A DNA stretch of 45,236 nt from Deltaproteobacteria bacterium (GTDB taxonomy: Bacteria; Desulfobacterota; Syntrophia; Syntrophales; UBA2210): the NCBI GenBank assembly GCA_019313695.1, contig JAFDAS010000006.1, forward strand, positions 1 through 45,236, read 5' to 3'. The notes under the pieces were generated by a model. That model was not told where the DNA came from. It searched no databases and saw only the letters and a list, made by a program, of their open reading frames with translations. How positions within the stretch are numbered: the first letter of the stretch is position 1; every line of letters starts with the position of its first letter. The translations under genes were made by a program, and so were the position numbers. This document shows, in pieces, positions 1 through 7,278 of this stretch.

Positions 1-766
1 CAGGCATGGTAAATGCGATGGGTGCGCCGAAAAAGGCGGTGCACTTTTCTTCCTGAATGGTCTGGAGAAAATATAAAGGATGATATTCTCTGATCATGAC
101 CATGGTCCCACCGATGTATTGAATGCCTATAAACCAGTTGTTAAGTGGGGAAGAGTGCCAGAGGGGCATTGCCATCATAATGCGATCACTCTCATCAAAT
201 TTGCAACCCATTGCCAGCGTGATACCTGCCATTATCACGCCACGGTGAGTGTGCATACAGCCCTTTGGCTTACCTGTGGTGCCGGATGTATAAAGTATTT
301 CAGCCAGGTCATCATCAGAAATCTCTACTGGGGAGAAAGAAGGAGCAGTGTCAAGCAGAGGCTCAAACTGCTCAAACCCTTCTGCAGGGCTGTCCATAGC
401 TATCATCCGTATCTTATTAGACAACTTGGCAGCTCCTTCTGCAAGAGACCCATCGAAAAGAAAGATCTTGGATTCGCTGTGTTCAAGGATATAATCCACC
501 TCTGGCGGCATCAGTTTGTGGTTAATAGGAACCACCGTTGCTCCTGCTTTCGCGATACCGAAAAACGCGATAACAAAGCCTGGGGTATTCTGGCTCATGA
601 TTGCTACCTTGTCACCCTTCTTAATACCCCAACCCTGGAACAGCCCGGCCGCTTTCTCGGCCAATTCCTTGACAGTTTGGTAGGAGTAGCCTTTCCCCTG
701 GGCCCTGAGACAATCTTTGTCAGGGCTCTTCCTCGCGTTGCTATCAATCAATCCTGCAAGATTCAT
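1..766 (-). CDS. Acyl-CoA synthetase (AMP-binding), N-terminal part, runs off window
   Basis: Translating the minus strand from the ATG at 766 gives 255 codons that stay open to base 1, so only the N-terminal half of an ANL-superfamily adenylate-forming enzyme is present. It begins MNLAGLIDSNARKSPDKDCL. The AMP-binding P-loop YTSGTTGKPKG is visible (codons near 260-292), followed by HTHRGV and the A4-type motif MPLWHSSP. The family activates a carboxylic acid, usually a fatty or aromatic acid, to acyl-AMP and then acyl-CoA in the cytoplasm; the substrate cannot be read from this part. The start is fixed by a GGGGGAAG ribosome site 5-12 bases upstream. A promoter with an overlapping palindrome lies about 50-80 bases upstream, suggesting control by a ligand-responsive repressor. 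The opposite-strand ORF over this region is a shadow. Confidence 0.93.
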   Translation of the reverse strand, partial: MNLAGLIDSNARKSPDKDCLRAQGKGYSYQTVKELAEKAAGLFQGWGIKKGDKVAIMSQNTPGFVIAFFGIAKAGATVVPINHKLMPPEVDYILEHSESKIFLFDGSLAEGAAKLSNKIRMIAMDSPAEGFEQFEPLLDTAPSFSPVEISDDDLAEILYTSGTTGKPKGCMHTHRGVIMAGITLAMGCKFDESDRIMMAMPLWHSSPLNNWFIGIQYIGGTMVMIREYHPLYFLQTIQEEKCTAFFGAPIAFTMP

Positions 767-812
767 TCGTTACTTCCCCCTTTTTCTATTTGCGTTGCCT
801 TAAAATATTACA

Positions 813-826
813 TTACGGCAACGTAA
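813..826. promoter_or_regulatory. Candidate repressor operator TTACG-N4-CGTAA
   Basis: TTACGGCAACGTAA is a perfect 5+4+5 palindrome lying across the -10 hexamer of the acyl-CoA synthetase promoter. It is also flanked by a wider imperfect repeat (GCGTTGCC at 792-799 and GGCAACGT at 817-824). TetR- and GntR-type regulators of fatty-acid genes use operators of this size and position. The regulator is not in the window, so its identity is inference. Confidence 0.5.
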
Positions 827-848
827 CTAAACCTATTCCCATTGTCAA
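820..848 (-). promoter_or_regulatory. Sigma-70-type promoter of acyl-CoA synthetase
   Basis: On the minus strand TTGACA (843-848) is followed by 17 bases and then TACGTT (820-825). The -35 is perfect and the -10 is partial. It sits about 55 bases upstream of the start codon. The -10 lies within the TTACG-N4-CGTAA palindrome, so a bound repressor would block it. Confidence 0.5.
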
Positions 849-933
849 GACAGAACAACTGGGATGTCATCCCTGTATCATTTTTCTCCGCCTCATACTT
901 GAATGGAAGAACTCCTTGTGCCATAATAACTTC

Positions 934-1016
934 ACCTCGTTGATGATAGTCTTTGTTGTTCAAAACTACTCTATCACCCTGTTATTACAGGATCAACGAG
1001 GTTTTTTAATTTTTTT
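934..1016 (+). repeat. Inverted repeat with T-run, probable end region of the IS remnant
   Basis: ACCTCGTTGAT (934-944) and ATCAACGAGGT (992-1002) are perfect 11-bp inverted arms with a 47-base loop, followed by two T-runs (1002-1007 and 1010-1016). On the plus strand it could fold as a long-looped terminator, but no plus-strand gene feeds it. Its position just upstream of the IS1380-like start codon suggests it is the 5' end region of that element. Otherwise 767-1065 holds only the promoter and the transposase scar. Confidence 0.4.
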
Positions 1017-1065
1017 GACGGTGGATCAGGGGTAGGACTGGCGGGGGGAAAGTAGAACGGGAAGG

Positions 1066-1545
1066 TCACCAGCTCCTGTTCCGCGCGCTCATATCCCTCT
1101 GCGCATCTCGCATGTCGTCCCTTCTTTTGATATCCTCCCTCTTGTCGTACAGTTTCTTGCCCTTTCCGACACCGATCTCCAGCTTCACCTTTCCGTTTTT
1201 GAAATACATCTTCAGGGGAATGAGGGTCAGACCTTTCTCGTTTGACTTTCCGTAGAGCTTCTTTATCTCTCGTTTGTGCAGGAGCAGCTTGCGGACCCTC
1301 AGCGCAATGTGATTGGAGCGGTTGCCGTGGGAATAGGGGCTTATGTGCATATCATAGACGAACACCTCCCCGTTCTTCACCTGCGCGTAGCTGTCCTTCA
1401 TATTCCCCCTGCCTTCGCGGAGCGCCTTCACTTCAGTCCCGGCAAGGACAATCCCCGCCTCATAGGTATCATCGATGAAGTAGTTGCGCCGCGCCAGCTT
1501 GTTCTGACATATAATCTTTTCAGCGGTTTTATTCTTTTTTGCCAT
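1066..1545 (-). CDS. smpB: SsrA-binding protein SmpB
   Basis: This 159-residue protein binds tmRNA and delivers it to stalled ribosomes for trans-translation. Family hallmarks are visible in order: the [20 protein letters not shown] strand near the N-terminus, [19 protein letters not shown], the [10 protein letters not shown] loop, the [12 protein letters not shown] segment and [20 protein letters not shown]. The basic C-terminal tail ([18 protein letters not shown]) is the part that becomes helical in the ribosomal decoding centre. Length is typical (about 150-160). It lies 15 bases downstream of ttcA on the same strand, so the two are probably co-transcribed. No ssrA gene was found next to it. 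Confidence 0.97.
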   Translation of the reverse strand: MAKKNKTAEKIICQNKLARRNYFIDDTYEAGIVLAGTEVKALREGRGNMKDSYAQVKNGEVFVYDMHISPYSHGNRSNHIALRVRKLLLHKREIKKLYGKSNEKGLTLIPLKMYFKNGKVKLEIGVGKGKKLYDKREDIKRRDDMRDAQRDMSARNRSW

Positions 1546-1560
1546 TATGCCACTCTTTTA

Positions 1561-2364
1561 TCACTTCGCGGATATTTCACATAAAGCGCAATCGTTCACC
1601 TCATGTCCCGGAAGATAATCCATCTTCACATGACTCATCGCCTTGAAGATATTCTCGCGCACATCCTTATTATCCTTTTCCATATCATCCAGAAGTCTCT
1701 TGATATACATCCTCCGGGAGGTGTTACTTGTGGGGCACCGGTTTTCTATCACGGGCAGATCTTTCTCTCTCGCGTACTTCTTGATCAGGGGCTCCCTGAT
1801 GTACGCAAGAGGACGGATAAGGTGAAACTTCCCCCCGAATACCGACTGGTCCGGCATCATCGTGCTGATCTCCCGGCCGTAGAAGATGTTGATCAGCAAT
1901 GTCTCTATGATGTCGTCCTTGTGGTGCGCGAAGGCTATCTTATTGCACCCGTTTTCATTCGCTATCTCGAATATCCTCTTCCTCCTCATCCTCGAGCAGA
2001 GAAAGCAGGGGTTCTTTTTGTTGTAATCGCTGTGCGCCAGGGGGCCTATATCGGTCTTTTCCATGATATATTCATACCCATTTCCCCTCAGACACTGTTC
2101 CAGCCGGTTGTACCCCCGGTATTCTTCATCAAACCCCATGTCTATATTAACCGCCAGGATCGAAAATCGCGGGAGAAACACCATGGGGGTGTTGAGGAGG
2201 TCGAGAAGCACAAGGCTGTCCAAGCCACCCGAGACACCGACCAGCACGCGATCACCCTCTTTTATCATGTTATAATCCACAACGGCCTTTTCCAGCCACT
2301 TTTTGAGATGCAGATAAAGCTTTGTACCTTTTTCCCTTGACAAAAGTTCTTCTCCCCGGGACAT
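1561..2364 (-). CDS. ttcA: tRNA 2-thiocytidine biosynthesis protein TtcA-like
   Basis: A 267-residue PP-loop ATPase of the TtcA/TtuA family. The PP-loop GVSGGLDSLVLL is near residue 44, and the CxxC pair in NPCFLCSRMRRKRIF would hold the catalytic iron-sulfur cluster together with a later cysteine (NRCPTSNTSRRMYIKRLL). The family adenylates and thiolates a base in tRNA, C32 in the case of TtcA. A C-terminal CALC pair could bind metal. The start ATG follows AAGGA with normal spacing. TtcA, TtuA and related PP-loop enzymes share these motifs, so the exact tRNA position modified is inferred. Confidence 0.85.
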   Translation of the reverse strand: MSRGEELLSREKGTKLYLHLKKWLEKAVVDYNMIKEGDRVLVGVSGGLDSLVLLDLLNTPMVFLPRFSILAVNIDMGFDEEYRGYNRLEQCLRGNGYEYIMEKTDIGPLAHSDYNKKNPCFLCSRMRRKRIFEIANENGCNKIAFAHHKDDIIETLLINIFYGREISTMMPDQSVFGGKFHLIRPLAYIREPLIKKYAREKDLPVIENRCPTSNTSRRMYIKRLLDDMEKDNKDVRENIFKAMSHVKMDYLPGHEVNDCALCEISAK

Positions 2365-2503
2365 TCCTTAAAAAAATGGACACCAACGGACCGTGTAATT
2401 TGTATTGTGTCACCCTATCACGAAAATCAAATCTCACGCAAACAGGAAATATCTTTAGCGATTATACTGTAATAACAGGCTGGCGATAAAAATAAAAAAA
2501 ATC

Positions 2504-2533
2504 TTGACATCCGTGATATTTTCCTTTTAAACT
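2504..2533 (+). promoter_or_regulatory. Promoter of the V/A-ATPase operon
   Basis: A perfect -35 TTGACA (2504-2509), an 18-base spacer and TAAACT (2528-2533) lie within an AT-rich stretch about 200 bases before ntpI. Predicted transcription starts near 2540. The remaining leader (2540-2730) has no convincing ORF; it carries the palindrome at 2549-2565 and a second GGAGG-like site at about 2596-2601 not followed by a start codon. Confidence 0.6.
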
Positions 2534-2548
2534 ATCTAACAAGAGTTT

Positions 2549-2565
2549 TTGCCAAAATTTGGCAA
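2549..2565. promoter_or_regulatory. 17-bp perfect palindrome at the start of the ATPase operon transcript
   Basis: TTGCCAAAATTTGGCAA is an 8+1+8 perfect palindrome located about 10-25 bases downstream of the predicted transcription start. This is a classic position for a repressor operator; in RNA it would form only a short hairpin with a tight loop. No regulator gene lies next to it. The functional role is inference. Confidence 0.5.
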
Positions 2566-2730
2566 GTATTATTTAACTAAAAATATCAGTAAAGGGAGGA
2601 ACTAGCCGCCAATCAATAAACCCACCCCGAAAGAATCTGGGAGTCTGTTAAATAACTGAACGTACCTTCAATGTAAAGGTGTGCCTTTAACTTCGTCAGC
2701 GATTGCTTTTGAACGGGAGGGGCTTACTGG

Positions 2731-4734
2731 ATGATACCGCTAATTATAAATACGCCTGAGGCAATGCTTAAAATCAGGGTAGTAACTGCGAAGGATTCTT
2801 CCACAGAAACCTTGGAGCGTTTGCAGGAGATGGGCGTCCTCCACATAGAAGAACCCCGGGAATTAGACCTCACCGACAGAACAGCAATAGACGAAAAAAG
2901 AAATCTCATAAGGAAAATCTCTGCCAATATCAATGACATCCTGTCGCATGTAAAGGGAGAACACAGAATATTCATACCGGAAGACGCGGAAGCCCAACCC
3001 CTGGACAAGATATTACACCAGACCGGCGGGGTGCGTGACAAATGCACCCGCCTTCGTGAAGATGCGACAAGGCTGGAAGCCGATATCTCCAATATGGAAG
3101 GTCTGGGCAGATATCTGGATATTCTGTCACATGAGATAAACCTCTCACTGAAAGACTTGAACTATTCCGGGAGTTACCTGTCAGCCAGGGTATTCGTATT
3201 CCCGGTGGAAACCTGCAAGATATTTCTAAAAAAAGCCAGCCAACACCTTCTTCAACATATAAACGCCTCTTCAGAAGATGAAACGGTAATCTATACTATT
3301 GCCAGAACCACCAGTCAAAATATAGTGGAGACACTGGCGAGAGATCTCGGGGCGCTGCCTCTTGAGATACCTGACGAAGAGTTCACCTTAAGAGAATTTG
3401 CCGCGAAGAAGGATGATATAATCAGAAAAAAAGGGGAAGAGGTCACCGGACTGGAAAGGGAAATAGAAACGATTACATCAGAAAACCTGGAGCGGATCGC
3501 GCTTTACAGAGAAACCATCTCCATGGAAGATGAAATGCTTTCCGCTATCGAGCAGACAGCTGAAACCCGATATGTCTCTCTGACTGAAGGCTGGGTTCCC
3601 CGGAGCAAGGCGGATTTTATAGTATCACAGATAGACAAATCCTTTGACAATGCGTTTGTCGATTCAAGTCAGCCGGGGCCTTCTGACGAACCACCGACAA
3701 GATTACAAAACCCGGCCGCCATTCGCCCGTTCGAGGTAATTGTAAGTCTCTTCAGTCTGCCTAAATATGGCGGGTGGGATCCGACACCAAGTGTGGCCTA
3801 CTTTTTTGCCTTCTTTTTTGGTCTCATGCTCTGTGATGTTATCTACGCCGCGGGTCTGCTGATCCTGGCCAGGTTTGTCCTTGACAAACTCGTTGACGAC
3901 CCCTCCACCGAAGGGGTCGATCTGTTCCGAAAGGTATTGTACATAAGCGGGGGTGTTGCCCTCATCTTCGGCATACTTTCAGGAACATATCTGGGGGATT
4001 TCCTGGATATGTATTTTGGTATCGACATACAATCAATCGCCCTGGTGAAATGGGTTCAGACTCAACTTTCAGATCCCATATCTTTTATCACTATTTCACT
4101 GATAATAGGCCTGATACATGTGAATATGGCTCACATTCTCGGACTCATAAAGGGAGTAAAGGAAGGGGATCGGGGAATGATTGTCAGCAAGACAGGACTG
4201 TTTCTCGTCGAGATATTCGGCATCCCTTACATATTCAAAGTCATGCTGAACATCGAACTGATTCCGCTGGCGGCCTCGGCATACAGTGTTTTCGCCTATC
4301 CCATGATGGTGGGTCTGGTGTTCATCGTCATCGGCGCTTTTATGCAGATGGGCGCCCTGGGAAGCGTATTCTGGATATTTGACCTTACAGGCATACTGGG
4401 TGACATCATGTCATATTCCAGGCTGGCCGGGGTCGGACTTGCCACCTTTTATCTCGCTTCCTCCTTCAACCTGCTCTCCAACTGGGTCTCATCCGCGATA
4501 TCGTCCGCCATGCCCGGCATGCTGGGAACCATCCTGGCATTTGCCATAGGGATGGTAATGCTGATTATTTTCCATGTATTCAATCTGTTTCTCAGCAGTC
4601 TGGCCGCTTTCATACACTCTCTCAGGCTTTGCTTTGTGGAATTTCTGTTGAAGTTTTATGAAGGGGGTGGAAGAGAATATAACCCGTTTCATCTTAGAGT
4701 CAGGAGAGAAACAATAGTAGGCAAAAAATTTTAA
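2731..4734 (+). CDS. ntpI: V/A-type ATPase subunit I (a-type stator)
   Basis: A 667-residue subunit that forms the static half of the ion channel and anchors the peripheral stalks. The N-terminal half (about 1-340) is soluble and mixed helical, beginning with the typical VLHIEEPRELDL segment after a short extension. The C-terminal half has roughly eight hydrophobic helices, starting around YGGWDPTPSVAYFFAFFFG and including the conserved GDIMSYSRLAGVGLA stretch that carries the channel arginine. The ATG at 2731 has GGGAGGGG upstream. The ATG at 2764 is an alternative that fits the family N-terminus but has a weak ribosome site. First gene of the operon. Confidence 0.95.
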   Translation: MIPLIINTPEAMLKIRVVTAKDSSTETLERLQEMGVLHIEEPRELDLTDRTAIDEKRNLIRKISANINDILSHVKGEHRIFIPEDAEAQPLDKILHQTGGVRDKCTRLREDATRLEADISNMEGLGRYLDILSHEINLSLKDLNYSGSYLSARVFVFPVETCKIFLKKASQHLLQHINASSEDETVIYTIARTTSQNIVETLARDLGALPLEIPDEEFTLREFAAKKDDIIRKKGEEVTGLEREIETITSENLERIALYRETISMEDEMLSAIEQTAETRYVSLTEGWVPRSKADFIVSQIDKSFDNAFVDSSQPGPSDEPPTRLQNPAAIRPFEVIVSLFSLPKYGGWDPTPSVAYFFAFFFGLMLCDVIYAAGLLILARFVLDKLVDDPSTEGVDLFRKVLYISGGVALIFGILSGTYLGDFLDMYFGIDIQSIALVKWVQTQLSDPISFITISLIIGLIHVNMAHILGLIKGVKEGDRGMIVSKTGLFLVEIFGIPYIFKVMLNIELIPLAASAYSVFAYPMMVGLVFIVIGAFMQMGALGSVFWIFDLTGILGDIMSYSRLAGVGLATFYLASSFNLLSNWVSSAISSAMPGMLGTILAFAIGMVMLIIFHVFNLFLSSLAAFIHSLRLCFVEFLLKFYEGGGREYNPFHLRVRRETIVGKKF

Positions 4735-4748
4735 AGAGAGGTGAAAAA

Positions 4749-5219
4749 ATGACTGAAATACAAGCCTTGGCTACATTTGGTGGCGCTATGGCGCTCGCGG
4801 GGGGTCTTGCAGGATCGGCCGTAGGAATTGCCAATGCCGCTTCCTCCGGGGTAGCCACCCTGTCCGAGGAACCGGGGCAGTTGAGGAACGTTATAGTCCT
4901 GGCATCCCTTCCAATGACACAGAGCTTCTACGGATTGATTATACTGATCATAATCCTCACCGTGGTTCTGCCAAAGATTGCGGCCGCAGGGGTCGGAGCA
5001 GGACTCGCGGTGCTGGGCATTGGCATTATGGCCGGATTCGCCGAGTTGTTTTCCGCGGTATTTCAGGGATCGGTTTGCGCTTCGGGTATAGCGCTCCTTC
5101 CGAAGACAAAGGGGAGGATATTGACAGCTTCGATGATGCTCGCCGTATTTGTAGAACTCATAGGCGTACTCGGCCTGGTGTTTACCATCATGGCGCTCAG
5201 CATATTGAAACTCATGTAA
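4749..5219 (+). CDS. ntpK: V/A-type ATPase subunit K, Na+-type rotor ring protein
   Basis: A 156-residue, four-helix, double-hairpin proteolipid. Helix 2 carries LPMTQ (L54, T57, Q58), helix 3 carries VFQG (Q106) and helix 4 carries FVELIGVLG (E136). These line up one-to-one with the Na+ ligands L61, T64, Q65, Q110 and E139 of Enterococcus hirae NtpK, and only the second hairpin keeps the carboxylate. The full set strongly suggests Na+ rather than H+ coupling. It starts 14 bases after ntpI with a GAGAGGTG ribosome site. Confidence 0.95.
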   Translation: MTEIQALATFGGAMALAGGLAGSAVGIANAASSGVATLSEEPGQLRNVIVLASLPMTQSFYGLIILIIILTVVLPKIAAAGVGAGLAVLGIGIMAGFAELFSAVFQGSVCASGIALLPKTKGRILTASMMLAVFVELIGVLGLVFTIMALSILKLM

Positions 5220-5232
5220 GAGGGTGAATATT

Positions 5233-5829
5233 ATGGAAACCGGCAAGATAAGGGCTGCTATCCTCGAGAAGGCGCAAAGGGAGGCGGAAGAAATCACAGT
5301 CAGCGCCAGAGCGAAGGCCAAAGGCCTGATGGCAGACGCGAAAAAGCAAAAGGAAAAGCGGTTTGAAGAGGAAAAAAAGCGGATCATATCGGAGGCCAGG
5401 CGCGAGGCATCGAGAATACTGGCAAAATCCTCTCTCAAGGCACGGCAGGAAATATTAAAAGAAAAAGACGCCGTCATCAACGAGATTATGAAAAGGGCAA
5501 AAGAAGATCTGTCCGGAAAAACAACGGACGAAAGGGTATTCGCCCATCTCATCAGGGAGACAGTGACCGCCTTTGAAACAAAAGATAAACTGAAGCTACT
5601 CGTGTCTCAAAAGGATATCGCTGTCGTCCGCAAGGTCGTAGGGGAGGATGACGGCCTGAAAAAACAGATAGCAGAGGTCAGCGAATTCGACTGCCTGGGA
5701 GGCGTTATGGCAGAGTCAATGGACGGCATGGTAAGCATTGACAACACATTTGACATCAGGCTTAAGATGCTTATGCCGAAGATCCTGCCGAAACTGGGCA
5801 GAGAACTTTTTGGGGCCGGTGAACAGTGA
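5233..5829 (+). CDS. ntpE: V/A-type ATPase subunit E (peripheral stalk)
   Basis: A 198-residue stalk subunit. The first roughly 100 residues are highly charged and coiled-coil (AQREAEEITVSARAKAKGLM and following), and the C-terminal part is a globular fold ending near LPKLGRELFGAGEQ. Subunit E pairs with subunit H/G to form the stator stalk that resists rotation. I place the start at the ATG at 5233, behind GAGGGTG; a GTG at 5224 would add three residues. The stop overlaps the GTG start of the next gene, indicating translational coupling. Confidence 0.92.
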   Translation: METGKIRAAILEKAQREAEEITVSARAKAKGLMADAKKQKEKRFEEEKKRIISEARREASRILAKSSLKARQEILKEKDAVINEIMKRAKEDLSGKTTDERVFAHLIRETVTAFETKDKLKLLVSQKDIAVVRKVVGEDDGLKKQIAEVSEFDCLGGVMAESMDGMVSIDNTFDIRLKMLMPKILPKLGRELFGAGEQ

Positions 5830-6866
5830 ACCTGATAAGCGCGCGTTATGCATTCATATCGGCCTATCTCAAAGGTGAAGAGGCTCGGGGTATAACTTCC
5901 GGGCATATCGGTGAAATAGTGCAGAGATCCGCAAACATGCAGGATGCCCTGGAAATCATCAGGGATACAGATATCGGGGAATATCTGCTGGACCAGCCGA
6001 TAAAGACCTTCGACGACGCCGATGAGTATCTGTGGATATACATGGACGAATGCCTGAAACGTCTTGAAAGATTTAAGACGCCTCCCGATATGTTGCGCAT
6101 GGCGAGTCTGTACGTTGAAAAGTATGATGTCCTGAATATCAGGATAGCGCTCAGAATACTCTCACGAAGAGAGCTGTCCTCCATGGTGCCTCTTGGAGCT
6201 ATCCATAACAGGGGATATCTGAAAGAGATGTCTGCGGCACGGGAGAGAGAGGAAATATCTGGGATCCTTGCAAGATGCGATCTTGGCGACTACGGGCGGC
6301 TTATAATGGATATCAAGGAAAAAGACCGGCAGGCTGTATCCGAGGGAGAGATCAGGCTGCAGAACATTCATCATCAGAAACTACTGGAGGCCTTCAAAGA
6401 CATGGATGACGGAGATCTGCTTGTGAAGACCTTCAGAATCATTATTGATTTGGCAAATCTGCAGACTGTCTTTCGGCTGTCCCTTGGAGGCGGTTATCCT
6501 GCGACAGGCGTTCAAGTGCTCAGCGGTGGGCGTATGCTTCCGGAAAACACCATAAGAGAATTGCTGACATTGAAGATGACGGAGATAACAGGAAGGCTGG
6601 AAAACACGGGATACCATATGATGGCTCAGGATGTATCCAAAAGCTACGAAAGGGACGGAAAGATCACGGCATCAGATAAGATAACGGAAAAACACAAATT
6701 CAGGCTGTTGAAGGACCTGCTCTCCCCCAGGGTGTTATCTTCTTCCAACATGTTATGGTATTTGTTGCTCAAGGAACTGGAGATAAGGAACCTGAGACTG
6801 ACCTTCAAGATGCTCTCAGACGGGATACCGGCAGCAGAAATACAGGATCTGGTAATTGCGGCATGA
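5826..6866 (+). CDS. ntpC: V/A-type ATPase subunit C (rotor cap, d-type)
   Basis: A 346-residue all-helical protein of the AC39 family. It sits as a funnel on the K ring and transmits the torque of the central shaft. Family features include the N-terminal SARYAFISAYLKGEEARGI stretch, the repeated helical bundles with LRMASLYVEKYDVLNIRIAL, and the C-terminal RNLRLTFKMLSDGIPAAEI. It starts with GTG in a GTGA overlap with ntpE and ends in an ATGA overlap with the F-subunit gene. No irregularities seen. Confidence 0.92.
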   Translation: MNLISARYAFISAYLKGEEARGITSGHIGEIVQRSANMQDALEIIRDTDIGEYLLDQPIKTFDDADEYLWIYMDECLKRLERFKTPPDMLRMASLYVEKYDVLNIRIALRILSRRELSSMVPLGAIHNRGYLKEMSAAREREEISGILARCDLGDYGRLIMDIKEKDRQAVSEGEIRLQNIHHQKLLEAFKDMDDGDLLVKTFRIIIDLANLQTVFRLSLGGGYPATGVQVLSGGRMLPENTIRELLTLKMTEITGRLENTGYHMMAQDVSKSYERDGKITASDKITEKHKFRLLKDLLSPRVLSSSNMLWYLLLKELEIRNLRLTFKMLSDGIPAAEIQDLVIAA

Positions 6867-7219
6867 CAAAACCTGAAAAGATAGACATAGCCATAATAGG
6901 AACCAGGGATCAGACGGCGCTGGTGAGGCTTGCCGGCGTTGAGAAGTGTCGGATGATAGAAGAAAATGAGGAAAACATCAATGAAAAGGTCCGGGAGGCC
7001 CTTATGGATCTCTCGGATGACAGTTCTGTGGGAATAATAATGATACCGGAAGAATGGACCGGTGGCGCGGCAGATACGCTGAAGTACATAAGGGAAAGTA
7101 AAAAAAGGACGGCAATTGTAATAGAGATTCCTTCAGGATTTAAGACAGAGGAACGGGATGTAAGGGGATATTACAAAACGTACACAAAGAAACTTATAGG
7201 ATTCAACGTAGATATCTGA
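6863..7219 (+). CDS. ntpG: V/A-type ATPase subunit F (central shaft)
   Basis: A 118-residue small Rossmann-like protein beginning MTKPEKIDIAIIGTRDQTAL, with the core strands VGIIMIPEEW and TAIVIEIPSG typical of V-ATPase subunit F. It binds subunit D in the central rotor shaft. The start is the ATG at 6863, which overlaps the ntpC stop (ATGA). An upstream in-frame ATG at 6755 would merely read through ntpC in another frame. It is named ntpG following Enterococcus usage; other systems call it atpF. Confidence 0.9.
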   Translation: MTKPEKIDIAIIGTRDQTALVRLAGVEKCRMIEENEENINEKVREALMDLSDDSSVGIIMIPEEWTGGAADTLKYIRESKKRTAIVIEIPSGFKTEERDVRGYYKTYTKKLIGFNVDI

Positions 7220-7278
7220 GGATGAGCCTGTCTGGATGTATTGTTGACAAAATATACTACCAAAGTGAGGCATGATCT

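Larger units (their letters stand above)
808..924 (-). pseudogene. IS1380-type transposase N-terminal remnant (38 codons)
   Basis: A 38-codon minus-strand frame begins MAQGVLPFKYEAEKNDTGMT, which matches the characteristic N-terminus I remember for IS1380-family transposases (MAQGxLPFKYEEEKxxTGMTALAGLP). Similarity ends after about residue 20 (near base 866). The rest (SQLFCLDNGNRFSYVAVM) is unrelated and runs into the promoter of the neighbouring acyl-CoA synthetase gene. This is a deleted insertion-sequence scar, not a functional transposase. No right end of the element is visible downstream. Confidence 0.6.

Noticed and set aside
80-826. A 248-codon plus-strand ORF
   Set aside because: It is the complement of the acyl-CoA synthetase frame, which carries the AMP-binding motif and a ribosome site. 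The plus-strand product has no recognisable domain.
1-1065. A tmRNA (ssrA) gene next to smpB
   Set aside because: ssrA often lies near smpB, but I found no tRNA-like ends or tag-coding pattern on either strand downstream of smpB.
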